DNA from: Burkholderia sp. TSV86
GTDB lineage: Bacteria > Pseudomonadota > Gammaproteobacteria > Burkholderiales > Burkholderiaceae
Assembly: GCF_001522865.1 (NCBI RefSeq)
Contig: NZ_LOWB01000024.1
Location: 1 to 64,000 of the forward strand
Length of the DNA stretch: 64,000 bases
Direction: 5' to 3'
Part shown: one piece after another, positions 8,903 through 17,727 of the stretch
Numbering within the stretch: position 1 is the first letter of the stretch
Layout of the letters: each line of letters starts with the position of its first letter
Made by a program: the position numbers and the translations under genes
Notes under the pieces: model-generated
The model's input: only the letters and a program-made list of their open reading frames with translations
Database searches by the model: none
What the model was told of the DNA's origin: nothing

Positions 8903-9802
8903 ATGGAACCGCTCAACCCCGTTGCCGAGCCGACGTTGTCGGCCGAAGATCTCGATACGCTGCGGCGCGCGAAGATCGCGCTCGAAAGCCCGCCGCTGAC
9001 GGTCAAGTTGACGAGCATTGTCGGCGCGCCGGTCGAGAAGATGATCGCGAAGCTGCCCGGTTTCGCGTCCGACAAAATCAACGACGCCACCCAGCTCGCA
9101 CTGCGCAAGTGTCTGCACATCGCGCTGCGCACGCTCGGCAAATCGGGCGGCGTTGCCGGCGCGCACGAAATGCCGAACAAGCCCAGCAACCTGCTGCACA
9201 AGCTCGCCGTCGCGACCACGGGCGCGGCGGGCGGCGCGTTCGGCCTGTTCGCGCTGCCCGTCGAGCTGCCGGTTACGGCGACGCTGATGTTCCGCTCGAT
9301 CTGCGATATCGCGCGCAGCGAAGGCGAGGATCTGTCGAGCGCCGAAGCGCAACTGCAATGTCTCGCCGTGCTTGGGATGGGCGGCGGGTTCGGCCGTGCG
9401 CGCGGCAGCGCGGACGGCAGCTTGCCGCCCCAGCCGGGCGGCGCTGCCGACGAGGACGCCGATATCGGCTACTTCATGCTGCGCGGCGCACTCGCGCAGG
9501 CGGTGTCGAAAGCATCGTCGGAGATCGCGTCGAAGGGCTTCACGATACATGGCTCGACGGCGCTCTTCCGGCTGGTGCAAGCGATCGCCTCTCGTTTTTC
9601 GGTGCAGGTGACCGAGCAGATTGCGGCGAAATCGATCCCGGCGATCGGCGCGGTGCTCGGCGCCACCGTCAACACGCTATTCATCGACCATTTCCAGCAG
9701 GCCGCGCACGGCCACTTCGCGGTGCGCCGGCTCGAACGCAAGTACGGGCAAGCGGCCGTCAAGGCCGCTTATCAGGCCATCGATATGTCGGCCGCGCGCT
9801 GA
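8903..9802 (+). CDS. EcsC family protein
   Basis: The 299-residue protein carries an EcsC-like domain from about residue 70 to the C-terminus. Recognisable stretches are LLHKLAVATTGAAGGAFGLF and LPVELPVTATLMFRSICDIA near residues 98-135. The hydrophobic Gly/Ala-rich patches suggest membrane association. The EcsC family is named for the third gene of the Bacillus ecs operon and has no established biochemical role. The 3' end overlaps the convergent hydrolase gene by 31 bases. A region rich in Gly/Pro at about residues 158-185 looks like an inserted linker. Confidence 0.85.
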   Translation: MEPLNPVAEPTLSAEDLDTLRRAKIALESPPLTVKLTSIVGAPVEKMIAKLPGFASDKINDATQLALRKCLHIALRTLGKSGGVAGAHEMPNKPSNLLHKLAVATTGAAGGAFGLFALPVELPVTATLMFRSICDIARSEGEDLSSAEAQLQCLAVLGMGGGFGRARGSADGSLPPQPGGAADEDADIGYFMLRGALAQAVSKASSEIASKGFTIHGSTALFRLVQAIASRFSVQVTEQIAAKSIPAIGAVLGATVNTLFIDHFQQAAHGHFAVRRLERKYGQAAVKAAYQAIDMSAAR

Positions 9803-10740
9803 GCCGCCGGGCGCTCGAGCGCGATGCGCCGCACGAATACGGCCGCGCGCTTGAGCGCGCGCGCCGCCTCGGGCACGAACGGCACGTAGATCTGCCAGAC
9901 GTGCGGCATCTGCGGCCATATTTCGAATTCGACTGGCACGCCCGCCGCGCGCGCACGGTCGGCCACGCGACGCGCATCGTCGAGCAGCACCTCGGTGCTG
10001 CCCACCTGGATGAAAAGCGGCGGCAGTCCGCGCAGATCCGCGTATACCGGCGACGCGTAAGGATGATCGCCGGGCGTGCTGCCGAGATAAAGGCGCGCCG
10101 CGCGGCCGAGCGCGATGCCGGCGAATACCGGATCGATGCCGTCGTGCGTGCGCAGCGTATCGCCCGTCGCGGCGAGATCCGTCCACGGCGAGAACAGTAC
10201 CGCGCCCGCCGGCAAAGGCTCGCCGGCGTCGCGCAGTGCCACGAGCGTGGCAAGCGCGAGTCCGCCGCCCGCCGAATCGCCGCCGAATACGATCGACTCG
10301 GGCGGCGTGCCCGTCGCGACGAGATGCCGATAGGCGGCGAGCGCGTCGTCGAGCGCGGCCGGAAACGGATGTTCGGGCGCGAGCCGGTAATCGAGCGAGA
10401 ACGAACGCACGTCCGCGTATTTGGTCAACGCGAAGACAAGCGGACGGTGCGTTTGCGGCGAGCAAAAGTAATAGCCGCCGCCGTGAAAATACAGCAGCGT
10501 CAGGCTTTGAGGTGCGCGGCCGGCGGACGAATCGGCACGCTCGAGCCATTCGCCGCGCAGCGGCGCGTCAGCCGGGCCGTAGCGCTCGCGCAGCCGCCAG
10601 CCGGCGGGCAGGCGGTGCGGCACGCGCGTGCGCAGCCCAGATAAGCGCCTCGCACGCGCGGGATCGATCACCGGACGCAGCGTCTCGGGACGGAAATGCC
10701 GGCGCAGCAGCCAGCACGCCACCATGTTTTGCCAACTCAT
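9772..10740 (-). CDS. alpha/beta hydrolase, hormone-sensitive-lipase-like esterase
   Basis: The 322-residue protein shows the HSL/BaeH family signatures: the oxyanion motif HGGGYYFCS near residue 90, DYRLAPEHPFPAAL, and the nucleophile elbow GDSAGGG with the catalytic Ser near residue 160. The acid is in the later SEVL/DDAR region and the His is in PHVWQ. Expected activity is carboxylester hydrolysis on short or medium acyl chains. The ATG at 10740 was chosen (GGAGTG precedes it). An upstream in-frame extension is Arg/Pro-rich and unlike the family. It converges with the EcsC gene. Confidence 0.9.
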   Translation of the reverse strand: MSWQNMVACWLLRRHFRPETLRPVIDPARARRLSGLRTRVPHRLPAGWRLRERYGPADAPLRGEWLERADSSAGRAPQSLTLLYFHGGGYYFCSPQTHRPLVFALTKYADVRSFSLDYRLAPEHPFPAALDDALAAYRHLVATGTPPESIVFGGDSAGGGLALATLVALRDAGEPLPAGAVLFSPWTDLAATGDTLRTHDGIDPVFAGIALGRAARLYLGSTPGDHPYASPVYADLRGLPPLFIQVGSTEVLLDDARRVADRARAAGVPVEFEIWPQMPHVWQIYVPFVPEAARALKRAAVFVRRIALERPAAQRAADISMA

Positions 10741-10880
10741 CGGACGCACTCCGAACCGGAAAAGCACGACGATACTACGTATGACCCGGCGCGCGCTCAC
10801 CGCCCGCCCATGCAGCCCTTCGCTCCGAGCGTCGCCGAGCGGCAGGCGCGGGCGCCGGCTCCCCGCACTCGCCGCCGGAC

Positions 10881-11315
10881 TCAGTTCACCGGCCGGACCT
10901 GGCCGCGAATCTCTCCGGCTGGATGGGCCTGCGTATGAATGTTGAAGTACCACTTGCCCGCCATCAGGTCACCCACCTGCGCGTCGGTCAACGCCTTTTC
11001 GCCATTGATGGGGCTCGCGAGCGCGTCCTTCGGAATCGGCACCTGAATGGCCGCATTTTGTCCCACGGGCGCGGGACCGTGGAAATGCGCGGCTGTCGCG
11101 GGCCCGGTCAGATTGCGGTATTCGACCGTCCAACGCAGCGTATGCGTGGCCGTGTCATAGGCCGCATCCAGCCGGCCGGAACCCTTGCTCGTCGTCGGCG
11201 GCACTTCGCTCGACGGCTGTAGATCCGCGACGAGCGTCACCGTTTCGGCGCGTGCGACGCCGGCCGCGAGCACGCATGCGAGCACACCGACCCCAATCCT
11301 GCGCGATGTCAGCAT
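10881..11315 (-). CDS. secreted CHRD domain protein
   Basis: A 144-residue exported protein. Residues 1-24 form a signal peptide ending in VARA, so the mature protein begins at about Glu25 (ETVTLVADL). The rest is a single CHRD (chordin-like) domain with the characteristic AAHFHGPAPVGQNA and NIHTQAHPAGEIRGQV motifs. The CHRD fold is an Ig-like module of unknown function in bacterial periplasmic or surface proteins. An excellent Shine-Dalgarno (AAGGAGG) sets the start. No operon partner is evident. Confidence 0.92.
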   Translation of the reverse strand: MLTSRRIGVGVLACVLAAGVARAETVTLVADLQPSSEVPPTTSKGSGRLDAAYDTATHTLRWTVEYRNLTGPATAAHFHGPAPVGQNAAIQVPIPKDALASPINGEKALTDAQVGDLMAGKWYFNIHTQAHPAGEIRGQVRPVN

Positions 11316-11504
11316 GAAACCTCCTTGCGGTTGTCGGCCACGCCGTGACGCCACGCGCGGCGCGCGGCGCGGATTCAAACCCCGATCATAGTCGATCCCG
11401 CGCGCGGCCACGCCGCCGCCATGCTGTTGCGCAAGCGGCGATGAGAAGCGAAAGATAAAAAGATAATTGCAAGAACCCAGCAGAATACGCATCGGCGCTT
11501 TCGC

Positions 11505-11621
11505 TATACTGCGTACTTGTAGAACGAGTTGCTTGCTTGGTAGTTTGCGTTCTTCCGTTCGGCTGGCATCTTCCGCCATTGATCAGCGCGACCCGTAACC
11601 CTCGGGCCGCGCTTTTTTTTT
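11505..11621 (+). ncRNA. candidate small RNA with promoter and intrinsic terminator
   Basis: A TATACT -10 element at 11505-11510 is followed about 75 bases later by a GC-rich hairpin (11586-11612) and nine T residues. The enclosed transcript of about 105 nt has no good reading frame or ribosome binding site and is not followed by a plus-strand gene, since the next gene is on the minus strand. This layout is what an independently transcribed sRNA looks like. The -35 region is poor. An 80-codon minus-strand frame crosses the region but appears meaningless. Confidence 0.45.
11586..11621 (+). terminator. Rho-independent terminator
   Basis: The stem GCGCG-a-CCCG pairs with CGGG-c-CGCGC around a 7-base loop and is followed by an uninterrupted T9 tract. 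It works only on the plus strand, where no protein gene ends nearby, which supports the sRNA call. Confidence 0.75.
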
Positions 11622-11806
11622 ATGAACCGGCTTCGTGGCTGCTTGGCGCGGGGTTCCGGCACGTCACGACCGCGCTTGGCACGACGCGCTTTCGCGATTG
11701 CTTCCGCGATCGACAACGTTCGAGGCTGCACCGCTTGCCCGCCCAATAACGCGCCGTCCGGTCTGCTCCGCGTCGGCGCGCCGGCGCCGCAATGCCGGCC
11801 GGCCCG

Positions 11807-13051
11807 TTATCGTCCGAATTGGCGCAGCACGTTGACCAACTGCGTCGCCGCAATGTCCCAACGGAATTGGGCCGAGTGCTTCCGCCCCTTTTCACGCAAC
11901 TCGCCGCGCAGTGCTGCGTCCCCCATCAACTGCGCGATCTTCGCGGCGATGTCGGCTGCATCGTGTGCGTCGCAATACAGCGCCGCATCGCCGCACGCTT
12001 CGGGCAGCGACGCCTCGCGCGACGCAATCACCGGGCACCCACAGTACATCGCCTCGACAGGCGGCAGCCCCCACCCTTCGTATAGCGAAGGAAACACGAA
12101 GCAGCCGGCATGTTCGTAGAGCGCCTTCAGTTCGCCGTCGCTCACATAGCCTGCCCAAATGATATTGCGAGCGTTTTGCCCGCCACCCAGCGCCGATGCA
12201 CCGAAAATCTTGACGTTCGAGCCGCCCGCGATCACGAACCTCAGCTCGGGATGGCTGCGCTCGAGCTGCGAAATCGCCTCGAGCGTGCGAGCAAGGTTCT
12301 TGCCCGGCGCCAGCGAGCCGACGATCAGCACGTAACCGTCGTAAGCAAGCCCCAGCCGCTCGAGCACCGATGCATCGCTGGCGATCCGGTCGAAGTGATC
12401 GATGCCGGATACGACCGTCGATACCTTATACGGAGAAACGCCAAGACGGGCCACGATGCGCTCTTTCGAGAAATGCGACACCGTCACGATATGCCGGACG
12501 TTTTGCTTGAGCACCCAGAACGCAAAGCGATACCAAAGCTGGAATGCACGCGAATAACCCTGCGGAAAATCGAACACCGCGACGTCGTGAATCATCAGCA
12601 CCTGGTTACGCTTGAACAGCGGGCCAATGTTGCAGAGGCTCAACAGCGTCTGCCCGCGCGTCGCGAACGGCAGCGCGAGCTGCTCCCAGAGCACGCCGCG
12701 CAGACGAGGCACGACGCGGCGCGCGATGGCGGGCGGCAGCGCATCGCTCGCATGATCGCGCGGCACGACGAGCGTCGGATTGCGCTCGCCGCGAAACAGA
12801 CGGGCAATCGCCGATGTGTACTCATGTGCGACGCGCTGCACGCCAGTCAGCCGCTGCGAAGTGAACTTACCGTTGATCGCCACGGGCGACGGCAGCGCGG
12901 GCCCTGCCGCGCGCTCGCCGCCGGCTGCCGCACGGCGGGCGGCATCGGGCACCGCCCTCGCGGCAAACGACATGCCTGGCGCGGTTATATTGGATTCCTT
13001 ATCATTACGCGGCGTGCGCAGCGACGGCTTATATGTGGGAGACGAATTCAT
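11807..13051 (-). CDS. glycosyltransferase, GT4 (family 1) type
   Basis: A 414-residue cytoplasmic GT-B enzyme. The C-terminal half holds the sugar-nucleotide site with [21 protein letters not shown] near residue 330, the EX7E-like motif of GT4 retaining enzymes, and [18 protein letters not shown] near residue 230. The N-terminal domain has [20 protein letters not shown], often seen in mannosyl- or rhamnosyltransferases of capsule/EPS loci. It ends the minus-strand EPS arm. A 170-base gap separates it from the export lipoprotein gene. The first 26 residues are poorly conserved in character, and an ATG at 12973 is an alternative start. Confidence 0.88.
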   Translation of the reverse strand: MNSSPTYKPSLRTPRNDKESNITAPGMSFAARAVPDAARRAAAGGERAAGPALPSPVAINGKFTSQRLTGVQRVAHEYTSAIARLFRGERNPTLVVPRDHASDALPPAIARRVVPRLRGVLWEQLALPFATRGQTLLSLCNIGPLFKRNQVLMIHDVAVFDFPQGYSRAFQLWYRFAFWVLKQNVRHIVTVSHFSKERIVARLGVSPYKVSTVVSGIDHFDRIASDASVLERLGLAYDGYVLIVGSLAPGKNLARTLEAISQLERSHPELRFVIAGGSNVKIFGASALGGGQNARNIIWAGYVSDGELKALYEHAGCFVFPSLYEGWGLPPVEAMYCGCPVIASREASLPEACGDAALYCDAHDAADIAAKIAQLMGDAALRGELREKGRKHSAQFRWDIAATQLVNVLRQFGR

Positions 13052-13221
13052 GGCGGCAGGATGTCACGACACCTGGTTGACGGGCGCGCATGCTGCGCGT
13101 CGAGCGCGCGCAACTGCGCGCTATATGCGTTCCAGTGTCGCCGTTCCGATGCGCACGGTCGGTGCGCTGCTTCGCACAAACCGCGGCGCGCCAACCTTCG
13201 TGCGCGCCGCGTATCGGTGCC

Positions 13222-14520
13222 TCAACGGTTGCGGGCAATCGACCAGAGCATGAACATCGATTGAGCCGTCGGCATGATTTCCGTCAGCACGCGGTTGAAG
13301 CGGGAGACGGGCGCCGTGCCGACGTAGACGACGTCGAGCGGCTTCATGTCGAACTGCGTGGCAAGCATCATCGAATCCACTTGCGTCATGTCCAGGCGCA
13401 GCACTTCAGGCTTGTTGAATGCGGGCGCATAGCTGACCTTCTTCAAGCCCTCCTGCACCGTACCTTGCGTGCCGTCCAACTGCGCAAGCGGCGGATTCGG
13501 ATGACGGATCACCAGCACTTGCCGCGGGTTCGCGTTCATCGTGTCGATGCTGCCAGCGGCCGCGAGCGCGTCGGCCAGCGACAGACGCCCTTGATTCATG
13601 AACACGGTCTGCGGCTTCGGCACTTCGCCGAACACGAACACGCGATTCTGCGTGTGGTCCGGCACATGGACGATGTCGCCCGGCTGCAGCGCGATGTTCT
13701 GCCGCAAATCGCCGCGATTCAAGATATTGTTCACGTCGATCGTCATCACGCGATTGCCGCGCGTGACGAGCACGCGCTGCAGATCGGCGTCGGGGTTGCC
13801 GCCGCCCGCGCGATTGATCGCGTCAACGACGCGCAACGCCGAACCCGTCAACGACAGTTGTCCCGGATTCTTCACGTCGCCCGTCACCTGGATGCGCTGG
13901 CTGCGGAACTGCATCACGCGCACGTCGACCTGAGGATTCTTGATCTGCGAGCCGAGCCGGCGCGTGAGCAGCGCGGCGATCTGCTGGGTGCTCATTCCGT
14001 CAACGCGCACACGGCCGAGCGTCGGGAAGAAGATGGTGCCGTTCGCGGCAACACGCTGGCCGGACGTATCGACTTCGCCCTGGCCGTTGGTGCCCAACGC
14101 GCTGATCTGCTGCGGCAGCACGCCGCCCAATCCGCCCGATGCCTGCAACGTGCCCATATCGACGAGCGGCGACATGTCGTTGCCCGAAGTGCCGCTCGCG
14201 CCGCGCGTCAGCTCGGGGTGATCGTAGACGTAAATGCCGAGTACGTCGTCGGGCCCGACGCGGTAGTCGGCCGATTCGGCCGGCAGCGCTCGCGTGGACA
14301 AGCTTGCTTGCTTGGTGACCGCATCGGCTTCGTCGGCCTGTTTGAGCGCGTAGATCAGCTGGGGGGTGATCAGCTTGACGTCGTAGACCGTCGTATCGGT
14401 CGGTGCGCCGAGATCGTCATGCATGCGCTTCGAATCGAGCGACGGTCCCGGCGCAAATGCGCAGCCCGACAAGGCTGCCGCTGCGATGGCGGCCGCCCAC
14501 GTTAGGCGTTTCTTCAACAT
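13222..14520 (-). CDS. polysaccharide export outer-membrane lipoprotein, Wza-like
   Basis: A 432-residue lipoprotein. The lipobox is LSGC, giving acylated Cys20, after a clear signal peptide. The N-terminal PES domain includes VGPDDVLGIYVYDHPEL near residue 90, and at least two SLBB-type domains follow (VTGDVKNPGQLSLTG and FVFGEVPKPQTVFMNQG). Such proteins form the outer-membrane channel of Wzy-dependent polymer secretion. An AAGGAG ribosome site precedes the ATG. It is 45 bases behind the sugar transferase gene in the same operon. The cytoplasmic partner kinase Wzc is not encoded nearby. Confidence 0.93.
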   Translation of the reverse strand: MLKKRLTWAAAIAAAALSGCAFAPGPSLDSKRMHDDLGAPTDTTVYDVKLITPQLIYALKQADEADAVTKQASLSTRALPAESADYRVGPDDVLGIYVYDHPELTRGASGTSGNDMSPLVDMGTLQASGGLGGVLPQQISALGTNGQGEVDTSGQRVAANGTIFFPTLGRVRVDGMSTQQIAALLTRRLGSQIKNPQVDVRVMQFRSQRIQVTGDVKNPGQLSLTGSALRVVDAINRAGGGNPDADLQRVLVTRGNRVMTIDVNNILNRGDLRQNIALQPGDIVHVPDHTQNRVFVFGEVPKPQTVFMNQGRLSLADALAAAGSIDTMNANPRQVLVIRHPNPPLAQLDGTQGTVQEGLKKVSYAPAFNKPEVLRLDMTQVDSMMLATQFDMKPLDVVYVGTAPVSRFNRVLTEIMPTAQSMFMLWSIARNR

Positions 14521-14565
14521 CTTGTAGTACTCCTTGTAGCGTGTGAAACGGGATCGCGGCGGCGC

Positions 14566-15942
14566 TCAGAATGCGTTACGTCCGACGAATCCCTTGACCA
14601 GCGTAATCATGATGATCTTGATATCGAACCAGAACGTCCAGTTTTGCACGTAGAACAGATCGAACTTCACGCGCGCGGCCATCTTCTCGACCTTGCGCGT
14701 CTCGCCGCGGTAGCCGTTTACCTGCGCCCAGCCGGTGATGCCGGGACGCACGCGGTAGCGCAGCATGTAGCCGTCGACAAGCTCCTTGTAAATATCGTCG
14801 TGTTCGAGCGCGTGCGGGCGCGGCCCGACGATCGACATCTGGCCGAACAGCACGTTGAAGAACTGCGGCAGCTCGTCGAGCGACGTGCGGCGCAGGAACG
14901 CGCCAACCTTCGTGATCCGCGTGTCGTTGCGCGAGGCCTGACGCACGACGCCCGTTTCCTCAGTATGCACACGCATCGAGCGGAACTTCAAGATTTCGAA
15001 TTCGCGGCCGTCGACGCCCTTGCGTTTCTGGCGGAACAGCACCGGCCCGGGCGACGACAGCTTCACGGCAAGCGCGAGCACGCCGAGCACCGGCAGCAGC
15101 GGAATCAGCACGGCGGCAGCGAACAGGCGGTCGAACACGAGCTTCGGCCACAATTGCGGGACCGACAGCGGGCTCGTCGCCAGATTGATCGCCGGCAAAC
15201 CGGCCACCTGAGTGACAGAACGGTTGAATGCCGTGAGCCCGCGAACATCGGGCAGGAAGCGCAGATTCACGAAATCGTGACGGAATTCGCGAACGATCCG
15301 CTGAATCTGCCGCTCATGCGACAGCGGCAACGCAAGCCAGATCTCGTCGATCGCGCCCGCGCGCACGCGGCGTTTAAGCTCGCGCAGATCCGAGACAACG
15401 GGCAAGCCGCCCACCTGCGGCTGCGCGGCGGCAGCGCGCTCGCTGCTTTCGTCGAACAAACACACGGGCTCGTAGCTGTGCGACGGCGACGCACGCAATT
15501 GTTCGAGCACGGCGCGGCCGTAGATCTCCGAGCCGACGATCGCGACCGCGCGCCGCTTGCTGCCCGAGCGGCGCATCCGCGCGGCGATGCCGTGAATCGC
15601 GGCGCGGCCGATCAACAGCACCGCGCCGGACGCGACGATCGTGCGGCCGAGCCACGCAAACGACACGTCGGCGTCGCGGTGCAGCAACAGCGTAAATATC
15701 GCTCCGATCACGCTGACGCCCAACCAGCCAAGCAGCGCGCGGGAATGCGAGGTCCGCTCGCGCATGCTGTCGTAGACGCCCAGCGCCGAGAAAATGATCA
15801 GCGTCAGCGCGCACAGAAGTGCGACAACCGCGCGCTGCATGTCGGAAACGTCGAGAATCCCGTGTCCATACAGCATTTGTGCCAGCAGTGCGCCTGCCGC
15901 CACCAGCACAACGTCCAGCAATCTGTTCAAAAATCCCCACAT
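14566..15942 (-). CDS. undecaprenyl-phosphate hexose-1-phosphate transferase (WcaJ/WbaP family)
   Basis: A 458-residue polyisoprenyl-phosphate hexose-1-P transferase that starts EPS repeat-unit synthesis by loading the first sugar (commonly glucose) onto undecaprenyl phosphate at the inner membrane. Four or five N-terminal membrane segments are followed by a CoA-binding-like central domain. The catalytic C-terminal domain shows KFRSMRV, RTSLDELPQFFNVLFGQMS, GPRPHA and RPGITGWAQVNG. The ATG at 15942 is preceded by GGAGA, and an upstream TTG would add nine residues. It lies between the Crp/Fnr regulator and the export lipoprotein, so initiation and export are co-regulated. Confidence 0.94.
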   Translation of the reverse strand: MWGFLNRLLDVVLVAAGALLAQMLYGHGILDVSDMQRAVVALLCALTLIIFSALGVYDSMRERTSHSRALLGWLGVSVIGAIFTLLLHRDADVSFAWLGRTIVASGAVLLIGRAAIHGIAARMRRSGSKRRAVAIVGSEIYGRAVLEQLRASPSHSYEPVCLFDESSERAAAAQPQVGGLPVVSDLRELKRRVRAGAIDEIWLALPLSHERQIQRIVREFRHDFVNLRFLPDVRGLTAFNRSVTQVAGLPAINLATSPLSVPQLWPKLVFDRLFAAAVLIPLLPVLGVLALAVKLSSPGPVLFRQKRKGVDGREFEILKFRSMRVHTEETGVVRQASRNDTRITKVGAFLRRTSLDELPQFFNVLFGQMSIVGPRPHALEHDDIYKELVDGYMLRYRVRPGITGWAQVNGYRGETRKVEKMAARVKFDLFYVQNWTFWFDIKIIMITLVKGFVGRNAF

Positions 15943-15997
15943 CGCCGTATCTCCGCTTTCCTTCGTCAATCGCTTGCCTTTGTATGGGTTGTGCGCA

Positions 15998-16801
15998 TCA
16001 GGCGGCCGAGCGGGCCATCTCCGGGTAGCCGGCGACGCGTAGCGGACGGCCTTCGGCCGGAATCGCGCGATCCGCGTCCTGCTTGGCGTCGGCCACCAGC
16101 CGATTGAATTCGGCGCGGATCATGCCGTAGCACTCGCACGCATGCGCTTCGAGACCTTGCCGGTCGAGCACGGTAATGTGGCCGCGGCGCTGACGAATCA
16201 GACCCGCTTCCTGCAGCTTGCCGGCTGCCTCCGTGATGCCTTCGCGGCGCACGCCGAGCATGTTCGCGATCGTTTGCTGCGTGACTGCAAGCTCATCGCC
16301 TTCGACACGGTCGTGCGCGAGCAGCAGCCAGCGGCTCAGTTGCTCGCTCACCGAGTGATGGCGGTTGCAAAGCGCGCTGCGTGCGATTTGCGCCATCGCC
16401 ACGCGCCAGTAGCGCAACATCAGTTGGAAGGTGTCGACCGAACGGTCGAATTCACGCCGGAACACCTGGGTCGGCACACGGTACGCATAGCCGCCGCTGC
16501 GCACCTCAATGCGGCCCACCGTCGCGCCGCAACCGTAATCGGCCAGCGACGACACGCCCACCGCCCCTTCACTGCCCACGGCGGCCACCTCGACCATCGC
16601 GCCATCCTCCATCAGGTACAGCACCGACATCATCGAAGTGGTCGGGAAGTACAAATGACGCATCGGCTCGTCGGTTTCGCAGAGCAATTGGGCACTCTTG
16701 ATCTTCACGAGTTCGAGATGCGGCGCGAGCGCACGCAGGCTGTCGTCGGTTAGCGAGCCCAGCAGGGCGTTGGCGTAGAAACCATTTGTCTGATGAAGCA
16801 T
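15998..16801 (-). CDS. Crp/Fnr family transcriptional regulator (EPS arm 1)
   Basis: A 267-residue cyclic-nucleotide-binding-fold regulator. The N-terminal beta-roll (about 20-140) contains RHLYFPTTSMMSVLYLMEDG, and the C-terminal winged helix contains VTQQTIANMLGVRREGITEAAGKLQEAG. No Fnr iron-sulphur cysteine cluster is seen near the N-terminus. It heads the minus-strand EPS operon and is divergent from a paralogue (17728-18516) across an AT-rich spacer. In Burkholderia cenocepacia a related Crp/Fnr protein (BerA/Bcam1349) is a c-di-GMP effector for biofilm genes. By context this may be a similar activator. That assignment is inference. Confidence 0.9.
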   Translation of the reverse strand: MLHQTNGFYANALLGSLTDDSLRALAPHLELVKIKSAQLLCETDEPMRHLYFPTTSMMSVLYLMEDGAMVEVAAVGSEGAVGVSSLADYGCGATVGRIEVRSGGYAYRVPTQVFRREFDRSVDTFQLMLRYWRVAMAQIARSALCNRHHSVSEQLSRWLLLAHDRVEGDELAVTQQTIANMLGVRREGITEAAGKLQEAGLIRQRRGHITVLDRQGLEAHACECYGMIRAEFNRLVADAKQDADRAIPAEGRPLRVAGYPEMARSAA

Positions 16802-17259
16802 GTTCTGTGTCCTGGTTCGTCGGCGCCGATCGCGTATCACGGCGCGGGATTCCGCTCTGTCAAGACACGTTCACCGCGAGAATCAAACATCCTCGTAATC
16901 GTGTCGGCGGCCTTTGGTCGTCCTCATGCACAAAGCATTTGCCCTCTGTGCGGGGCGCACCGACTCTCTAGCGATTACCGTGCCAGTTGCCGCAAACCTT
17001 TAATGCATAAAGAGTCTGCTCGCACGCCGCCACGCCAGGCATTTCCCAAATACCAAAACCGTCTCATTCCCGGACACTTTGATACAGCTTGCGCGACACC
17101 CTACGTCACATCTAACACTTTCGGAATATCTTAGGGTCATTCCGCACCGAGCCTTTTTCTCGTCAAACCCAATACCATATAGACATTAACAGTTGTCGAT
17201 GAAATTGTATGATCATAGTGAAATCGAGAAACGGCAGAGTGTATTCACATTCTTAAAAC

Positions 17260-17277
17260 TGTCTCATGAATGAGTCA
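17260..17277. promoter_or_regulatory. 18-bp near-palindrome centred on CTCATGAATGAG
   Basis: Five-bp perfect inner arms (CTCAT / ATGAG) are extended by TG and CA at the ends with one mismatch pair. GTCTCAT also occurs exactly 200 bases upstream (17061), and the complementary TGAGACA occurs upstream of the carrier protein gene (18603-18609). A regulator site is suspected. Confidence 0.35.
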
Positions 17278-17296
17278 TCCGGCACATTTGACGCTT

Positions 17297-17312
17297 TGTG
17301 ACATATCGCACA
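17297..17312. promoter_or_regulatory. CRP-type operator (TGTGA-N6-GCACA)
   Basis: This site matches nine of ten positions of the classical TGTGA-N6-TCACA CRP half-site pair. It lies in the spacer between two Crp/Fnr-family genes, so it may serve autoregulation or cross-regulation, or bind the housekeeping Crp. It is about 495 bases from the minus-strand start and 415 from the plus-strand start. Confidence 0.5.
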
Positions 17313-17727
17313 TTTCTACTATAAGTCATTGATTTTTAATCATTTAACATAGATTCAAAAACCTCACCAGACCATTCTATTACCAATCGGTAAAATTTGA
17401 CGAACACTTAAATCGAGCAAACCATTACTTCTCAAGCGGAACCAATTTCACCGCTTTCATTAAAATTATTTAACGTTTTACATCACCCTTAATTTAATTT
17501 TGAATATATTTATTAATACGCTTCGAACGTCAAAGTTTGTGAGATGGGCGACAAAGACGATTCATCAAAATAGTTACGTGATAACCTTAAATCCAGGTTT
17601 TCAATGTAAAGCCGAATTGACAAATTAATAACCGGACTTGCTTAATCGTGCCAGTTCGGTTGCGCGTGGCGCTCGGCGACAGCGCGCGCCGTTGCTCCGG
17701 ATCGTGAATCCGGTAAGGAAGCTTCCC

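Larger units (their letters stand above)
16802..17727. other. 926-bp AT-rich divergent regulatory region
   Basis: No credible gene was found between the two divergent Crp/Fnr genes. From about 17100 to 17640 the sequence is far richer in A and T than its surroundings, with many A/T tracts. It contains a CRP-type box (17297-17312) and a near-palindrome (17260-17277). Such a long AT-rich spacer is typical of H-NS-bound, multi-input promoters of EPS genes. Both EPS operon promoters probably lie here. Confidence 0.7.

Noticed and set aside
11504..11746. 80-codon minus-strand frame over the candidate sRNA
   Set aside because: No ribosome site, low-complexity basic sequence, and it crosses the plus-strand terminator.
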